A stretch of 64,000 nucleotides of DNA from Galeruca laticollis (GCA_963921935.1 OY998175.1:264733709-264797708); one strand, 5' to 3'. Counted from the first letter of the stretch, positions 1-11,660 are shown. Translations and numbers: made by a program. The notes: generated by a model from the letters alone, not told the origin.

Positions 1-940
1 GTGTCAAAGTTTTCAAATTTATGTAGCGTTTTGATGCGTGTTCTTTCAATATCTACTCCATATTTATTAAGTGTCTAAAGCAACCCATTCTCTCCATTCC
101 CCATCACTCCTTTCACTGATTTGGATTTAACTTTTTCCCTCATTAAATTGATGCCTTCTCCACATGTGCCGTTGAGTCCCAAAATATTCCTCAGCCATTT
201 AGTCTCTATAACTTAAATTTATTTATCTTGTCGATTCGATAATTCCAGTACTCGCCACTATTGAATTATATTAGTGAATGTATTGAAAGAGTTGTGTTTA
301 TTGTTCTAAAACAATTTCCTGTGACACAAACTCCATTTCAGTATTTAAAAGTCACCCATTTTCCCTCAAGTATCAATGTTTCTATATAAATGTCCAACTA
401 TTTAATATTTTCCTGAAAGTCTATCTTTTTAGTTTCCACATTACTATTCTATTGTTTTAATCTCTCCCATATTCAGAACCAAGTTACTTGTTCATAATAC
501 ATTCTACTGAATTCCTATACCTTTTCCAGCAATTAGGACAAAATAATCAACAAAGTGACAGCATCCTGAATATTATTGTGTCTATAAAAACCGCAGTAGG
601 TCAATGAAACACTTAATCCGTAGTATCGCCTTCAAAGTTTTTTTATTACGAAATAATATACTTTCGCCGTTTATTAAAACTCTTCTAACTCACTGTCAGG
701 AATTCGCGAATTCGATGTCTTTTATGGACCGTAAGCAGCTGCCTGCAGTTGAAATTTGAGTTTTTGAGACAATAAAAGTTGAAAAAATCCAAGGAAATAC
801 GATAGATGTATGTATGGTATATTACCTGAAAGCCAAGCTATAATTACAAAGTGATTCGTGAGTCATATAAATTCAACCGGCACGCCCTATGAAATTTAGA
901 AAATAAGGATTTTAATTAATCTTCTGCTGCCGGCTAATGT
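1..940. other. Unassigned AT-rich DNA
   Basis: I see no coding region, repeat pair or transposon end that I can support here. The composition is AT-rich and all frames carry frequent stops. It borders the Gypsy relict that begins near 940. Confidence 0.5.
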
Positions 941-1345
941 ATCTAGCGTATCGTCGATTTTAGGCAGAGGGTAACTGTCCTCTTCGTCACATTGTTTATA
1001 TGGCGATAATCTACGCCTAATCTCGTAATTCCATCGTTTTTATTGACGAGCACTATTGGAGATACCCATGGGATAGTTGTTGGTTCTATTACTTCCTCTT
1101 CTTCTATATCTCGAATTATTCTTTCAGCTACCTTTCTCTTCGCTCGTGGTAGTCTTCGGATCTGATTGTGTAATTAACTTAGCGTCACCAGTATCGATTT
1201 TTTGTTTGATGGTTTATGCTATTCCAGTCTTCCCTCCTTTTGGTAATAATAGGTACGATACACCAAGAGAAATTCTTTCATTTTTCTCATATCAGCTCTA
1301 TTCAAGGGTCGACCAGCTACTGATAACATCTGGTCGAACCCGTTA
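940..1345 (-). pseudogene. Gypsy reverse transcriptase N-terminal fragment
   Basis: Read on the minus strand, this stretch encodes the start of a Ty3/Gypsy reverse transcriptase: an R-R-L-P segment, a helix with E-E-E-V-I-E-P, then S-P-I-V-L-V and V-D-Y-R. The catalytic YxDD motif and the rest of the polymerase are absent. The copy at 30283-29630 carries the same order with better preserved residues. Several frameshifts interrupt it. It is the pol end of the relict that also includes the Gag fragment at 1899-2273; the protease between them is reduced to a short remnant. Confidence 0.7.
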
Positions 1346-1898
1346 TTAAAATTGTCAGAGTAATTTGAAGATCTTTAGGTTTATTGGGTAATCATTCACG
1401 TTTATGACACATATTGAAACCAACTCCTTCGCCAACGTAACCAAGGCTATTCCAATAAGTACCTCTCTGCAAATTTCTTCATCGTGGTTCCATGAAAACA
1501 ATTGTACCTTCCTACACAAGTCCCTGTAGCCACGCTACTATCATGGTTTCGCTTCATGCATGTGAAACAGTATCTTCCAGTATAGCTGCTAACACTGTGC
1601 TGCCTTTATATGGATGAAGGAATACCTCTTGTGAACTCAGTTTATAAGGTTCTGTTTCTAAAGTTGTACTAGAAACCATGTAGATTCATTCCCAATTGGA
1701 TTCGTGTCTCTCCGTGAATGTTGGGACTCTCACATGTGGTGGTCCGCAGTCTTAGTCTAGTCGGTAGAAGCTTCTTCTTGGAGTTCATTATCACCGGCCG
1801 TATAATGGTTCTATTTGCTCCAATGCCTATCACCATAATAGATTTCTTGAAATTTACTTCAAGGGTCTTCGGTATGATCCTGGTTCGGTGCTAGGCCC

Positions 1899-2273
1899 TC
1901 ATAGCCGACCCGTTCTAGTTTCCCTGTGACTGATGTTCTTGGTTTGAAGGAGTCCTGGGGCAGAATTCCTGCATCTGATCTTCTTCGGTATCTCGTCTAA
2001 GATAATTTTTATCAAGTGGACTGTCTGTTCTCCATCACCTTGTTCTTGGATGATCCTAACTTTGTAATATCCCGCAGCTTTCTTGGCTGCTCCATATGCA
2101 AGAGCAGCAGTCAATGCATCGCCCAATGTTTTGTTATTAAATAAACAAGACGTACTCCATATTATATTCTCTGGTGCTGATGGATAAGCAAATTCCTGGG
2201 CAATATCTACTTCATACTCTTGAAGGGTTTCGTCCTGTTTCTGCATTCGGTTCTGCAGCTGGGATTGGTACAA
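1899..2273 (-). pseudogene. Gypsy Gag (capsid) fragment
   Basis: This 124-codon open stretch aligns by eye with the C-terminal half of the Gag at 31477-31989: a QxRxQxxDETLQEYE-like segment, then a region ending in a run of alanines (DALTAALAYGAA) that matches the DALSTALEFEAA region of the relative. Gag packages the element RNA in cytoplasmic particles. Homology continues upstream to about 2540 in broken frames, including a segment that matches the TSWPNYLKQF region. There is no start codon context and no zinc knuckle in frame, so this is a decayed fragment and not a gene. Confidence 0.7.
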
Positions 2274-2711
2274 GTGTTCTAGATGTTTTTAACCATGTCA
2301 CATGTCCAACCCCATCTTCGGCTGCTTGATGCCATCCCTTTCATCCAGGGGTATCGTAAAAAGTCTATTTAAAGCATCTCCCCGAAGCGCTATGGGTAAG
2401 TTAACTGCCTTGTCTCTAGGTAACCAATTATTCGCTCTAGCAGCTGCTTCTGCATAATTGGTCCACGACGTCTTCCGTCGAAAATTGGGGCCTTGACCCG
2501 GTACTGGCTTGCGCGGTTTTATATTTCAATCTTATTTTCTTCTGCTGGCAAGTATTGTGGTTCAGTAGTCACTTCCGCTGCATATCCACTCCGAAAATAA
2601 AATTCAAAATCAATTTGTCAATTTTCCCTCCCTTTGATGCTTTTCTGGTAGCGAAAATTCATTTGGAAATACATTCTCTGTAGGTACTTCCAAAAAACCA
2701 ATTTTAATTAT

Positions 2712-3460
2712 TGTTAAAATCACATTTTAACAGATGCGAAGGCCCCGCCAATATTTAAATAATATCCAATGCTTAAATTCATACAGCGAATAAACTCGGT
2801 TCCGTCCGTCGCTTGACCTAGTGTACTCTGCGAATTCAGAAAAGAGGTCGAAAAATAGAGTATGTCAGACTTCCAAAAAGAATACACGTTCTACATAAAA
2901 TTTTAGTATTTATTGTACTTTTAATTACTTTGATGCTAAAAACCACACTAATTACTGAGTGAATAGTGCCGTTGCAAATATGGGGTAAGATAGAATTTAA
3001 ATCTACTTCTAATAACATGGTCATAATTACAAAAACTTGGAATGCTACCGGAAAATTTTGATTAATCCATGCAATTCACCTGCTGTACCGCGGTGTTGCC
3101 AAATCATAACCTGTGCGAGAGATAATCGTATACCTAACTATAAAAGTTTTAATTGTTTATTAATTTATTTAATTATGTAAATGTATTTTCACATTTACCT
3201 TTAAGTGTCGGTTGCATAATATTTGCTTTATATGGAAACTGAGCTGCGTGGTTTTTAGTATTTAATGAAATAAAGTTCTCTGTGATGAACATTACGGGCT
3301 ATAGTTTTATTTCTGTTCCTTTGTCCGTGTTCTACACGGTGGTCCTTCGATTATTAAATTTCAAACTTCGATTTATACTATGAATATACTTGATCCAGCA
3401 ATTGCTTGAATTTTTTAATACTCAGTCCACTACTGCTCCAATTGTATCCTGTTTTATTCA
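2712..3460 (+). repeat. BEL/Pao 5' LTR
   Basis: The LTR starts with TGTTAAAATCACA and ends with TTTATTCA, so it has the usual TG...CA ends. It matches 9934-10682 over its whole length. An AATAAA motif followed by a GT-rich stretch lies near 3270 and could be the polyadenylation region. Confidence 0.93.
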
Positions 3461-3463
3461 TAG

Positions 3464-3486
3464 TGTTTTTGGCCCTTCGAGCCGGA
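3464..3486 (+). promoter_or_regulatory. Probable primer-binding site of the BEL/Pao element
   Basis: Just after the 5' LTR lies TTTGGCCCTTCGAGCCGGAT, the position and style of a tRNA primer-binding site. The second BEL/Pao element has a similar, mutated sequence (near 42378) in the same place. I do not assign the tRNA. Confidence 0.5.
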
Positions 3487-4029
3487 TCTATATTGCGATT
3501 AGACAATTGGAATCATCTACTGTTTCAAAAAGTTAAAATCGATAGAGATTACTCAACTTCATGTGTCCGAGTGTTTCTCAAATTTCAAGAAAAATAACTC
3601 TATTTGGCAACACCGCGCATCGTGGGATTCCAAATTACTTCCAATATCAATCGTTAGGGAAGAGAAATGGTTCTTTCTCTCTCTCTATGTAGGAATTCAA
3701 CAGTATTTACACCTGAAGAATTTTAGCACAAAGAGGAATCGTCGATAATTCTGAACCTGTTATCTTGACTATTCGTTCGTTATCAATGTTTTAAATTTTT
3801 TCTTTGTTTGGTTTTTGAGGGAAGTTATTCGATGTATGATTTGTGTTATTATTTTGAAATTGATTTACGTATAAAAATATTTTATACTACTATTGTTATA
3901 TATTATTGATTACTGTATTAAAATTTGCAATTGTGTATTGGAAATACTTTCAATACGTACTTATCTCCAATTCTTGGAAAGTATCAATTTTGGTTTGAAT
4001 TCTATTCTACATTCCAATTATATTTTTAT

Positions 4030-4460
4030 TACTGTTATAAACTTGTATTTTAACAGCCGCTTATCGAGTTCTTTTTCGAAAAGTTTATTTATTGTTGCGC
4101 TATTGTAATTATTTGGAGCTCTACTCGCTATATTTTAGTTACTTACTGTTACAAACTTTTATTTTATTAGCCGCTTATCGAGCTATTTTTGAAAAGTATA
4201 TTTATTGTTGCGATATTATAATTGTTTGGAACTTTACTCGCTATATATTAGTTACCGTGGTGAATTTGGATGTTAACATCCGCTAATCTAGATTTTCTCT
4301 AAAAAGAGTTCGTTTATTGTTGTACTATTGTAGTTATTTTTATACTATATTTTAATTACGGTTATAAATCTGTATTTTGGGAACCACTTAATGATATTTT
4401 TTTTTAAATATTTATTGTTGCGCTATTGTATCTATTTGGAAATAATTAATCGCTCGTGTA
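4030..4460 (+). repeat. Imperfect ~110-bp tandem repeats in the BEL/Pao leader
   Basis: A unit containing GCCGCTTATCGAG, then GTTTATTTATTGTTGCGCTATTGTA and CTCGCTATATTTTAGTTAC, recurs about four times with start points near 4056, 4170, 4279 and 4382. The third and fourth copies are more diverged. The array lies in the untranslated leader between the primer-binding site and gag. Confidence 0.75.
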
Positions 4461-4532
4461 CACATTTTTATTATTAAGTGAATATTGGATTTTTTATTCG
4501 TGCCTTGAACATTGCTATTAATTTTCAGCAAA

Positions 4533-5492
4533 ATGGCGGTTTCTTCAACTACTCTTGAAAATAAAAGATCTGGAACCAAATCTCAGCTCTCGAGAATTAA
4601 ATCATTTGTCGCTAACCTTAGTGGTGCCGAAGAATCTTATTTAATTCAAGCTGAATTAAACAATCTTATTAGTCATTATGACAATTACCAGGCCATTCAC
4701 TCTGAAATATTGGGGATTGCTCTCAATAGTGATGATAATTTATCCGATAGTGGAACCGCGGAGGATCTTGTAGCTGATCGTTTCGAGGCTTGCAATGCCA
4801 AACTCACTTCTATAGTTGATAAAAGTACTAAAATACCGGATAATGTACCTGGAAATGCAAATGTTGTTTTTCCAAAAATTAATATTAAACCATTTAGCGG
4901 TCATCAACCCGAATGGACGTCATTTTTTTATCTTTTTACTGCTCTTGTTTTAAATAATCCAAAACTTCAAAGCACCAGTGTGAAATTGTATTATTTGAAG
5001 AGTCTTTTACGGGGCCAACCGCTCGAATTGATAGAGAGTTTAAGTGTCACTAATCAAAATCTTCCGGTAGCGATTCAGATTTTAAAAAATGCGTATGATG
5101 ATAAATCTAAACTATTACATACGCTTTATTCTGAATTAGTTGATCAAAAACCTTTACCCAAAAGTAATGCTGATGGTCTAAAAGAATTTTATATACAGGC
5201 AAAAAAAAGTTTAGATCTTATTAAAAATTTGGAACTTATAGAGGAAAGAAGGTTTGAAACTCTCATAGTTTTTTTGTTAGAACAAAAGCTAGCTTTTCAA
5301 TCTAGACGTGCTTTCGAAAGTGAACGTAAGTCGGACACTCTTACCACGATCGATACTTTTTTTGAATTTGTGAAACAACGTTTTACGGTTTTGGAAAATT
5401 TGGATTTTTTTGAACCCTCCTCAAAAAAGGATACTGAAATATCTGAAAATAAATTTAAAGTTTCTTTGCATAATAGTGTGAGGGATAAATGA
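4533..5492 (+). pseudogene. BEL/Pao Gag (DUF1759-type)
   Basis: The frame is open from an upstream ATG at 4512, but the start at 4533 (MAVSSTTLENK) is more likely because it follows AAA and begins the conserved part. About 320 codons cover the structural Gag domain: a coiled N-terminal half and the signature I-K-P-F-S-G-H-Q-P-E-W near residue 115, then the helical stretch with L-K-S-L-L-R-G. In BEL elements this domain forms the particle. The frame stops at 5490 just before the zinc-knuckle region, whose C-x2-C and later C-x2-C residues can still be read in fragments at 5545-5720. In an active element Gag and Pol are usually one long frame, so the stop marks damage. Confidence 0.85.
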
Positions 5493-5499
5493 CACCACA

Positions 5500-6237
5500 C
5501 TGTTAATTCTTCTCATACACCTAATTCCTCTAGTTCTTCTACTATAAACAGATATAATTGCTTATATTGTTAAAAAAAACTCATTCTCTATACAAATGCA
5601 GATTTTTTTTAGCATTAACGCCATCCGATAGACATAAATTTGCCAAAGTTCGTAAGCTTTGTATGAATTGTCTCAGCTCGCAACATTTATTTTCGAAAAT
5701 AGTTCAAATGCTTCACCCGTTTCGAGTGACCGAAATCGTTCATTCAGTAGAAACAATTTAGCGCAGGCTTTTGAGTCATCAATCCATCCTAGTAATACTC
5801 AATCTTCTATCTTGCAAAGCAATTTGTCCACAATTGATCCTGATGTCGATAATACAGTTAATCAGAATAATACTCCGCAAATTTCGTTATCAGCTACTAG
5901 TACTGATAACCAAATAATTTTATTACCCACCGCTTTGGTGAATGTCCATTGCAACAATGGTCAAATAAGAACCGCTAGATTACTTCTAGACTCTGGTCCT
6001 CATATTAGTGTAATCAAGAAATCATATGCTGATCTCTTAAATATTCCATATCGACCTCATCAAGTAAATATAGCGGGGCTCGGATATAATAGTCATAATC
6101 ATACTACGAATGTAGTTGATGTCTGTTTTAGCTCTATGGTAGAGCCGTTCAAGGTATTTAGTCTGACTTGTTCAGTTATAGAACACATCACAAGTAAGCT
6201 TCCTCAAGTTACAATTTCACCGGATAAGTTCAATTAA
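5500..6237 (+). pseudogene. BEL/Pao zinc knuckle remnant and aspartic protease
   Basis: After the Gag stop, broken frames encode a cysteine-rich stretch and then, from 5659, a continuous 192-codon segment. It holds the retropepsin core: L-L-L-D-S-G-P near 5980, followed by H-I-S-V-I and I-A-G-L-G. The usual catalytic D-S/T-G is present. The protease cuts the Gag-Pol polyprotein during particle maturation. The frame ends at 6235 and resumes at 6259 in the same direction, so the polyprotein is interrupted here. Confidence 0.8.
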
Positions 6238-6258
6238 CCTACTCAAGTAAAACTGGAC

Positions 6259-6969
6259 TTGGCGGATACTTGGTTTTTCCAGCCTGGAGAAATCCAAATA
6301 CTAAGCGGAGCCGATTTGTATTTCAATTTATTAAAAAATGAAGTCATTCATCTGGGAGCTAATTTACCTACCTTTGTGAATACTCACTTAGGTTTTGTTC
6401 CAGCGGGCCCTGTTCCCGAAATTTATCTAAACGGTATTAATCGAAAAAATGCGATTTCTCTTTTAACTACCCTTGATAATGAGGATAATGTTGAAAATAA
6501 TCTAAATAACTTAGTTGAAAAATTCTGGGAGAGGGAAGAAATACCTAACGAACAGCCCATCTCTTCTAATGATGAAATAGCTGAACAAATATTTCTGGAA
6601 ACTACTATTATTTTACCCTCGGGAAGATATCAGGTTACCATGCCTATGTTATCAGACACTGATAAAAAGTTAGGTCATTCTCTCTCAATAGCAAAAAGGC
6701 GGTTTTTTAATCTGGAAAATGAATTCGAAAATAAATTTGAATTTTTTGGAACTTACAGACAAGTTCTATTTGATTATATATCCTTAGGCCATGCTAGAGT
6801 GGTACCTATGTCTCTATATTGCAACATATCCAATGAATTAAAATATTTTGTTCCACATCGAGCTGTTGTACGCAATGAAGCTGTATCTACTAAACTTCGC
6901 ATCGTTTTTGATAATTCCTCTCGTTCTTCATCTGGAGTATCTCTTAATGACTTAACGCGCAAAGGATAA
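6259..6969 (+). pseudogene. BEL/Pao Pol: protease C-terminal part and start of reverse transcriptase
   Basis: This 236-codon segment begins with the G-A-D-L-Y-F motif typical of the BEL/Pao protease-RT linker, passes through an acidic spacer and the F-W-E-R-E-E helix, and reaches the reverse transcriptase fingers (R-I-V-F-D-N-S-S, then S-L-N-D near the end). It stops at 6967, where about ten codons expected before the next RT block seem to be missing. The RT continues in other frames at 6971-7219 (D-I-I-C-R-F, then V-L-W-R-D) and at 7177. Confidence 0.82.
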
Positions 6970-7176
6970 TTTGTTCGACATTATTTGCCGTTTTCGGACA
7001 TTTCGATACGTCCTTTGTGCGAATATACAAATGATGAACCGGATGATTGAGGTTTCTCCTCATCAACGTCATTTACAAAATGTACTTTGGCGGGACAGTC
7101 CTTCTGATTCATTTACTTGCATCGAACTTTCTAGGCTTAGTTTTGGCCAAAATGTGCTCCTTATCTCGCTACCAGG

Positions 7177-8937
7177 GTGCTTAAGGACATTGCCGAAAAA
7201 AATCCTTCTTATCCTTTAGCTCAATATGCCATACTTTCGCAAACATATATGGACGACATCCTCGGTAGAGTCTCTGAAATTGATGATTTAAAAATTCTTC
7301 ATTCCGAAGTAAATACTGTTCTCAATACACATGGTTTCTATTTGCATAAATGGTACTCCAACTCATTAGAATTTCTTCAATCTCTCTCAATTGATTCTGA
7401 CCTCGAATTAGACTTCAATTTGGAAAGGCTTCCTTGCAAAATTTTTGGAATGGAATGGAACTCTTCGTCGGACATACTTCAGATTTGTTTTTCTCCTCTG
7501 CCTGATTTTACTATTTTAACTAAAAGGATCATTTTGTCCATTATCAGTAGTACTTTTGATCCAGCTGGTTTGGTAAATCCCTCAATCTTGTTTGGAAAGT
7601 TGATTATACAATCCATCTGGCAACGAAAGCTTGGATGGGACACTCGTATTATGGATATTGATAGTCTAAAACAATGGCAAACATTTGTTTCTACGATTTC
7701 TCAACTTTCCGAATTCGCTATTCCGCGTCTTCTAACTGAAAACAAACCAATTTGTAGGATTTCCCTGCATGGATTTTGTGATGGTAGTCTATTGGTATAT
7801 GGTTGCTGCATCTATTTGGTAGCCTCTTATTCTGATGGTTCATTTTCATCTCGCTTGATCACTTCTAAATCGAGGATGAATCCCCTTAAAACTAAGCTTA
7901 CGATTCCTAAGCTTGAAATTAGCGCTATGGTTCTTCTTTCGAAACTTATTTCTAAATTGGTGAAAGTTTTTGCGTCCAATTACAAATTTTTCTCGGTTAA
8001 TCTATGGTCTGACTCCCTTGTCTCTCTAAGCTGGATAAGACATATGGAGAGTGATTTTACCTCGTTCGTGTCCAGACGTGCCCATATCATTCAACAGAAT
8101 AGCATTGGATTTACGTGGCGACACATTCGCTCTCATAACAATCTCGCGGACATTCTTTCTCGAGGAGTTTTCACAAAAAACGTCTGGCGTTTTTGGCTTC
8201 ATGGTCCTAACTTTCTATGCGAAACTAATGAGTTCGCCGCTCTTGACACATTTACTCCTGTAGATACCTTACCGGAAATTAAGAGGGTTACTTTACTTGC
8301 TCTTAAACCTATCCAAAATGTATTGAAAGAATGGTTCCCCGAATTTCCTAAATTCTCGAAATTACAAAGATCTCTTACTTATCTCTTTAGATTCGTGAAC
8401 AATATTAAAAAGAACAGTTGCAAACTATGTGGACCCTTATATATAGAAGAAATTCAAAATTCTCACGATTTTATTATCAAGCAACTACAAAGGGAACACT
8501 TTTCTGAAATATTTGAACTTATCTCTGAGAAAAAACATATTACGAATAAATTATTGGTACCTCTAAACATCTTTTTGGATTGTAACGGAATTTTACGAGT
8601 CGGTGGCAGATTGCAAAATGCTGACGTAAATTATGACAAAAAAATTCCGATTCTGCTACCCGCTACTGATGTCTTGGTAAAACTCATTATTGAAAATGAG
8701 CATGTTAGACTCGGACACAGTGGTTCCCAAAACGTGTTGAGGAATCTAAGGCAACGATATTGGCCTTTAGGTGGAATTTGCTTGTTCAAGCGTATAATAT
8801 TCGAATGTGTTATCTGTTACAGATTCAACGCTCAATTTGCTTTTCAACTCTTGTCTCCTTCACCGGTAGACAGAGTGACTCTTACCAGACCGTTCCTTAA
8901 AGTAGGTGTATATTTCGCAGGACCCAGGCATATATAG
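7177..8937 (+). pseudogene. BEL/Pao Pol: reverse transcriptase palm, RNase H, integrase N-terminal domain
   Basis: A 586-codon frame. It opens in the RT palm with the catalytic Y-M-D-D-I at about 7248-7262, continues through the thumb and an RNase H region (H-G-F-C-D-G near 7770, W-R-H-I-R-S-H-N-N-L-A-D near 8115) and into the integrase zinc-binding domain (H-V-R-L-G-H-S-G, then C-V-I-C). It ends just inside the integrase core at V-G-V-Y-F-A-G-P, where the normal first catalytic aspartate has become tyrosine. A stop then separates it from the next segment at 8946. Function in life would be reverse transcription and chromosomal integration of the element. Confidence 0.88.
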
Positions 8938-8945
8938 CCATATTT

Positions 8946-9767
8946 GTGTGTATGGTGACCAAAGCCATACATATAGAGCTGGTCACTAGTTTGACTACGG
9001 ACGCATTCATAGCTTCTCTAAAGAGATTTATTGGTAGAAGAGGAAATCCTCAAGTTATCTACAGTGATAACGGCACCAATTTTGTTGGTGCTTGTAATCA
9101 ATTGAAGGAGCTCTCCAATTTTTTCAAATCTCATACATCATTCGATCAAATTTCTTCATTTCTCTCGTTAACCGAAATTGTTTGGAAATTCATTCCCGCC
9201 CGATCACCCCATTGGGGAGGTCTCTGGGAGGCCACTGTCAAAAGCGCATTATCCCACTTAACTCGCTTATTAGGCACTGCTATCTTCACTTACGAAGAGA
9301 CTGTAACCATCCTTATTCAGATCGAAGCCATTTTTAACAGTCGTCCACTATATCCTCTTTCTAATGACCCGAATGACCTCCTACCTTTGAGCCCCGGACA
9401 TTTTTTGAATGGTGGTCCTTTGACAGCCTTTCCAGAAAGAGATATTTGTGAAACTCCTTCAAATAGGTTGACCTTCTGTAATTTATGTACACAAATCCAA
9501 CAACGATTCTGGAAACACTGGTCTGTAGACTATTTACATCAATTGCAACATCGCCCTAAGTGGCAGAAAGTGCAACAAGACCTGACTGTGGGGGATTTGG
9601 TTCTAGTCCTGTCAGAGAACAAACCTCCTCTCAATTGGCCTTTGGCCAGAATTGTGGAATTACTCCCTGGTCGAGACGGCAAGTTCCGAGCGGCCAGAGT
9701 AAAAACATATGATAATATATACACTCGCCCTATAGTCAAGCTTGCCCGACTACATCTAGAAAAGTAA
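8946..9767 (+). pseudogene. BEL/Pao integrase catalytic core and C-terminal domain
   Basis: This 273-codon segment continues integrase right after the stop at 8937. The second catalytic aspartate is in Y-S-D-N-G-T-N-F (about 9060), and the glutamate is in G-G-L-W-E-A (about 9220), with F-N-S-R-P-L downstream. The C-terminal half is the DUF5641-like domain (F-W-K-H-W, then G-D-L-V-L-V and L-A-R-I). The first aspartate lies in the preceding segment and is mutated, so this integrase could not be active. The stop at 9765 is followed by 160 bp to the 3' LTR. Confidence 0.88.
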
Positions 9768-9933
9768 GTTGTACATAAATAAGTTAAGTTACTTTTATTT
9801 TACCGCACAGAAGTAGGCATTCCTACAACATAGGAACTCCATGGGAAATGTTTCCTCCTTTCGTTGTTGGTCTATTCTTATTATCTGGTCGATTTTCTTT
9901 TGGTTGTTTGCTTCGTTAGCCCGCCCCCCAGTA

Positions 9934-10682
9934 TGTTAGAATCACATTTTAACAGATGCGAAGGCCCCGCCAATATTTAAATAATATCCAATGCTTAAAT
10001 TCATATAGCGAATAAACTCGGTTCCGTCCGTCGCTTGACCTAGTGTCCTCTGCGAATTCAGAAAAGAGGTCGAAAAATCGAGTATGTCTGACTTCCAAAA
10101 AGAATACACGTTCTCCATAAAATTTTAGTATTTATTGTGCTTTTAATTAGTTTGATGCTAAAAACCAAACTAATTACTGAGTGAGTAGTGCCGTTGCAAA
10201 TATGGGGTAAGATAGAATTTAAATCTATTTCTAATAACATGGTCATAATTACAAAAACTTGGAATGCTACCGGAAAATTTTGATTAATCTATGCAATTCA
10301 CCTGCTGTACCCCGGTGTTGCCAAATCATAACCTCTGCGAGAGATAATCGTATACCTAACTATAAAAGTTTTAATTGTTTATTAATTTATTTAATTATGT
10401 ATATGTTTTTCCACATCTACCTTCAAGTGTCGGTTTCATAATATTTGCTTTATAAAGAAACTGAGCTGCCTGGTTTTTAGTATTTAATGAAATAAAGTTC
10501 TCTGTGATAAACATTACGGGCTATAGTTTTATTTCTGTACCTTTGTCCGTGTTCTACACGGTGGTCCTTCGATTATTAAATTTCAAACTTCGATGAATAC
10601 TATGAATATAATTGATCCAGCAACTGCTCGAGTTTTTCAATACTCAGTCCACTACTGCTCCAATTATATCCTGTTTCATTCA
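9934..10682 (+). repeat. BEL/Pao 3' LTR
   Basis: The second 749-bp LTR, starting TGTTAGAATCACA and ending TTTCATTCA. It is followed directly by the ATTAT target duplication. The sequence before it (GCCCGCCCCCCAGTA) is C-rich on this strand and is not a clear polypurine tract. Confidence 0.93.
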
Positions 10683-10687
10683 ATTAT

Positions 10688-10915
10688 TATTAAAATTCTA
10701 CTGTGGTGATATTTCTTTATCTCTGCAGTTGATAAGATGACCCTAGGAAATTGTTGGATCATTACTAAGATCACCTCTAGGATCACTACAGGATTTCACT
10801 GACGCTAGGATACCACGTTCCTGTTGATCATCGCTGAGAACTGCAACACCCCAGACTTCATAAAATAAGTTTCCTTTTCTCACCTCTAGCTTTCATATGT
10901 CTAGAGTTGGTTTCA
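10688..10915. other. Unassigned spacer
   Basis: A short non-coding stretch lies between the BEL/Pao element and the Tc1/mariner-like transposon. It has two similar GATCACTA/GATCATTA stretches near 10760-10800 and nothing else I can name. Confidence 0.4.
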
Positions 10916-10917
10916 TA

Positions 10918-11217
10918 CAGTGCTTCTGAAAAGTGCCCTTCCCCCCCTATTTTCTTTTGAACGGTGATACCTAGACTGATGAAATTTGGAGTGTGAAAAT
11001 TATCTATTGTAAGCTTCTCTACTAGTGGTAACAGGTGACGTAATATGCATCGGCGACGTCAGTAGGCAACTGAAACCAATAACATTAAATGGGACCTTAT
11101 AGCAAGTGACACCTCGTTGGAAAGGTATTTAGAATACCTATTAAATCATACTTTTTTTTGTATTCACGATTTTTTTGATGGTTAAAATAAATAAACATCA
11201 ACATTCGAGTTTCGCTT
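10918..11217 (+). repeat. Left terminal inverted repeat (~300 bp)
   Basis: Starts CAGTGCTTCTGAAAAGTGCC, continues through a stretch with GATGAAATTTGGAG and ACTAGTGGTAACAGG, and ends near GAGTTTCGCTT. It pairs with the reverse complement of 16320-16619. Confidence 0.88.
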
Positions 11218-11363
11218 TTGATTAATAAAAATTCGAAAGTCCGCTTATGGTTATTGTTCAAAAAAGTTGAAGTTGTTTAATTGACGTTTTCACATGCGAT
11301 AATATCTTGAATTTTTAGCTTAATTACTGCTTGACAAGACGTTTAAGTATCAACATAAACAAA

Positions 11364-11660
11364 ATGGTACGTGCTCTAATTGACAAAGTAACAGCAATCT
11401 TAATTATTGGTGAAAGTGGAAATAATTTTCATGCGACGGAATGCGTTTTTACTGAAAGATACCCCGATCGCTCAATATCGAGGACATATTTGAGGCAGCC
11501 TTTTCATAAGTTTCAACAAACAGGTAGTCTTTATGATGCAAACGTTCGGGTCCACCAAATATTGGTATTGATAAACATATTGATATAGTTGCAGAAATTG
11601 TAGTAAACCATTCTTCTTCCACAGCCCAAGTAGCGTCTACCTGTGGAGTCAGTCATAGTA
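11364..11660 (+). pseudogene. Tc1/mariner-like transposase, N-terminal DNA-binding part
   Basis: From the ATG at 11364 the frame reads a helix-turn-helix region (DUF4817-like): I-L-I-I-G-E-S-G-N-N, then E-R-Y-P-D-R and F-Q-Q-T-G-S-L. Insect transposases of this kind use it to bind their own inverted repeats. A frameshift near 11560 moves the reading frame, after which the second helix-turn-helix (S-S-S-T-A-Q-V-A, C-G-V-S-H-S) can be read up to 11660. There a pogo-like end (CAGTAGGGAG) begins, immediately after a TA. The catalytic part resumes 3.9 kb to the right. Confidence 0.78.

Larger units (their letters stand above)
940..2540 (-). mobile_element. Deleted relict of a Gypsy (Ty3) retrotransposon
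   Basis: On the minus strand the order is Gag (about 2540 to 1900), a Gag-protease linker (about 1900-1750) and the start of reverse transcriptase (about 1345-940). The Gag part and the linker resemble the complete Gypsy element at 27301-32852; a short stretch near 1900 (GACCCGTTCTAGTTT) recurs near 31265. The reverse transcriptase part shows the usual lead-in to the fingers domain, ending in the V-D-Y-R motif. Everything after this and both LTRs are missing, so the copy is dead and much older than its relative. Confidence 0.75.
2707..10687 (+). mobile_element. BEL/Pao LTR retrotransposon, full length but inactivated
   Basis: Two 749-bp direct LTRs (2712-3460 and 9934-10682) bound the element, and ATTAT at 2707-2711 and 10683-10687 is a clean 5-bp target duplication. 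The internal part carries Gag, a retropepsin-like region, reverse transcriptase/RNase H and integrase in the BEL/Pao order. By hand I count about 33 mismatches between the LTRs (roughly 4%), so the insertion is moderately old. Frames are broken in the zinc-knuckle region, near 6240, near 6969-7180 and near 8940. It inserted to the right of the Gypsy relict. Confidence 0.95.

Noticed and set aside
2836..3024. 62-codon frame in the BEL/Pao LTR, also present at 10058-10246
   Set aside because: Its duplication is explained by the LTR pair; no start context or known motif supports a gene.
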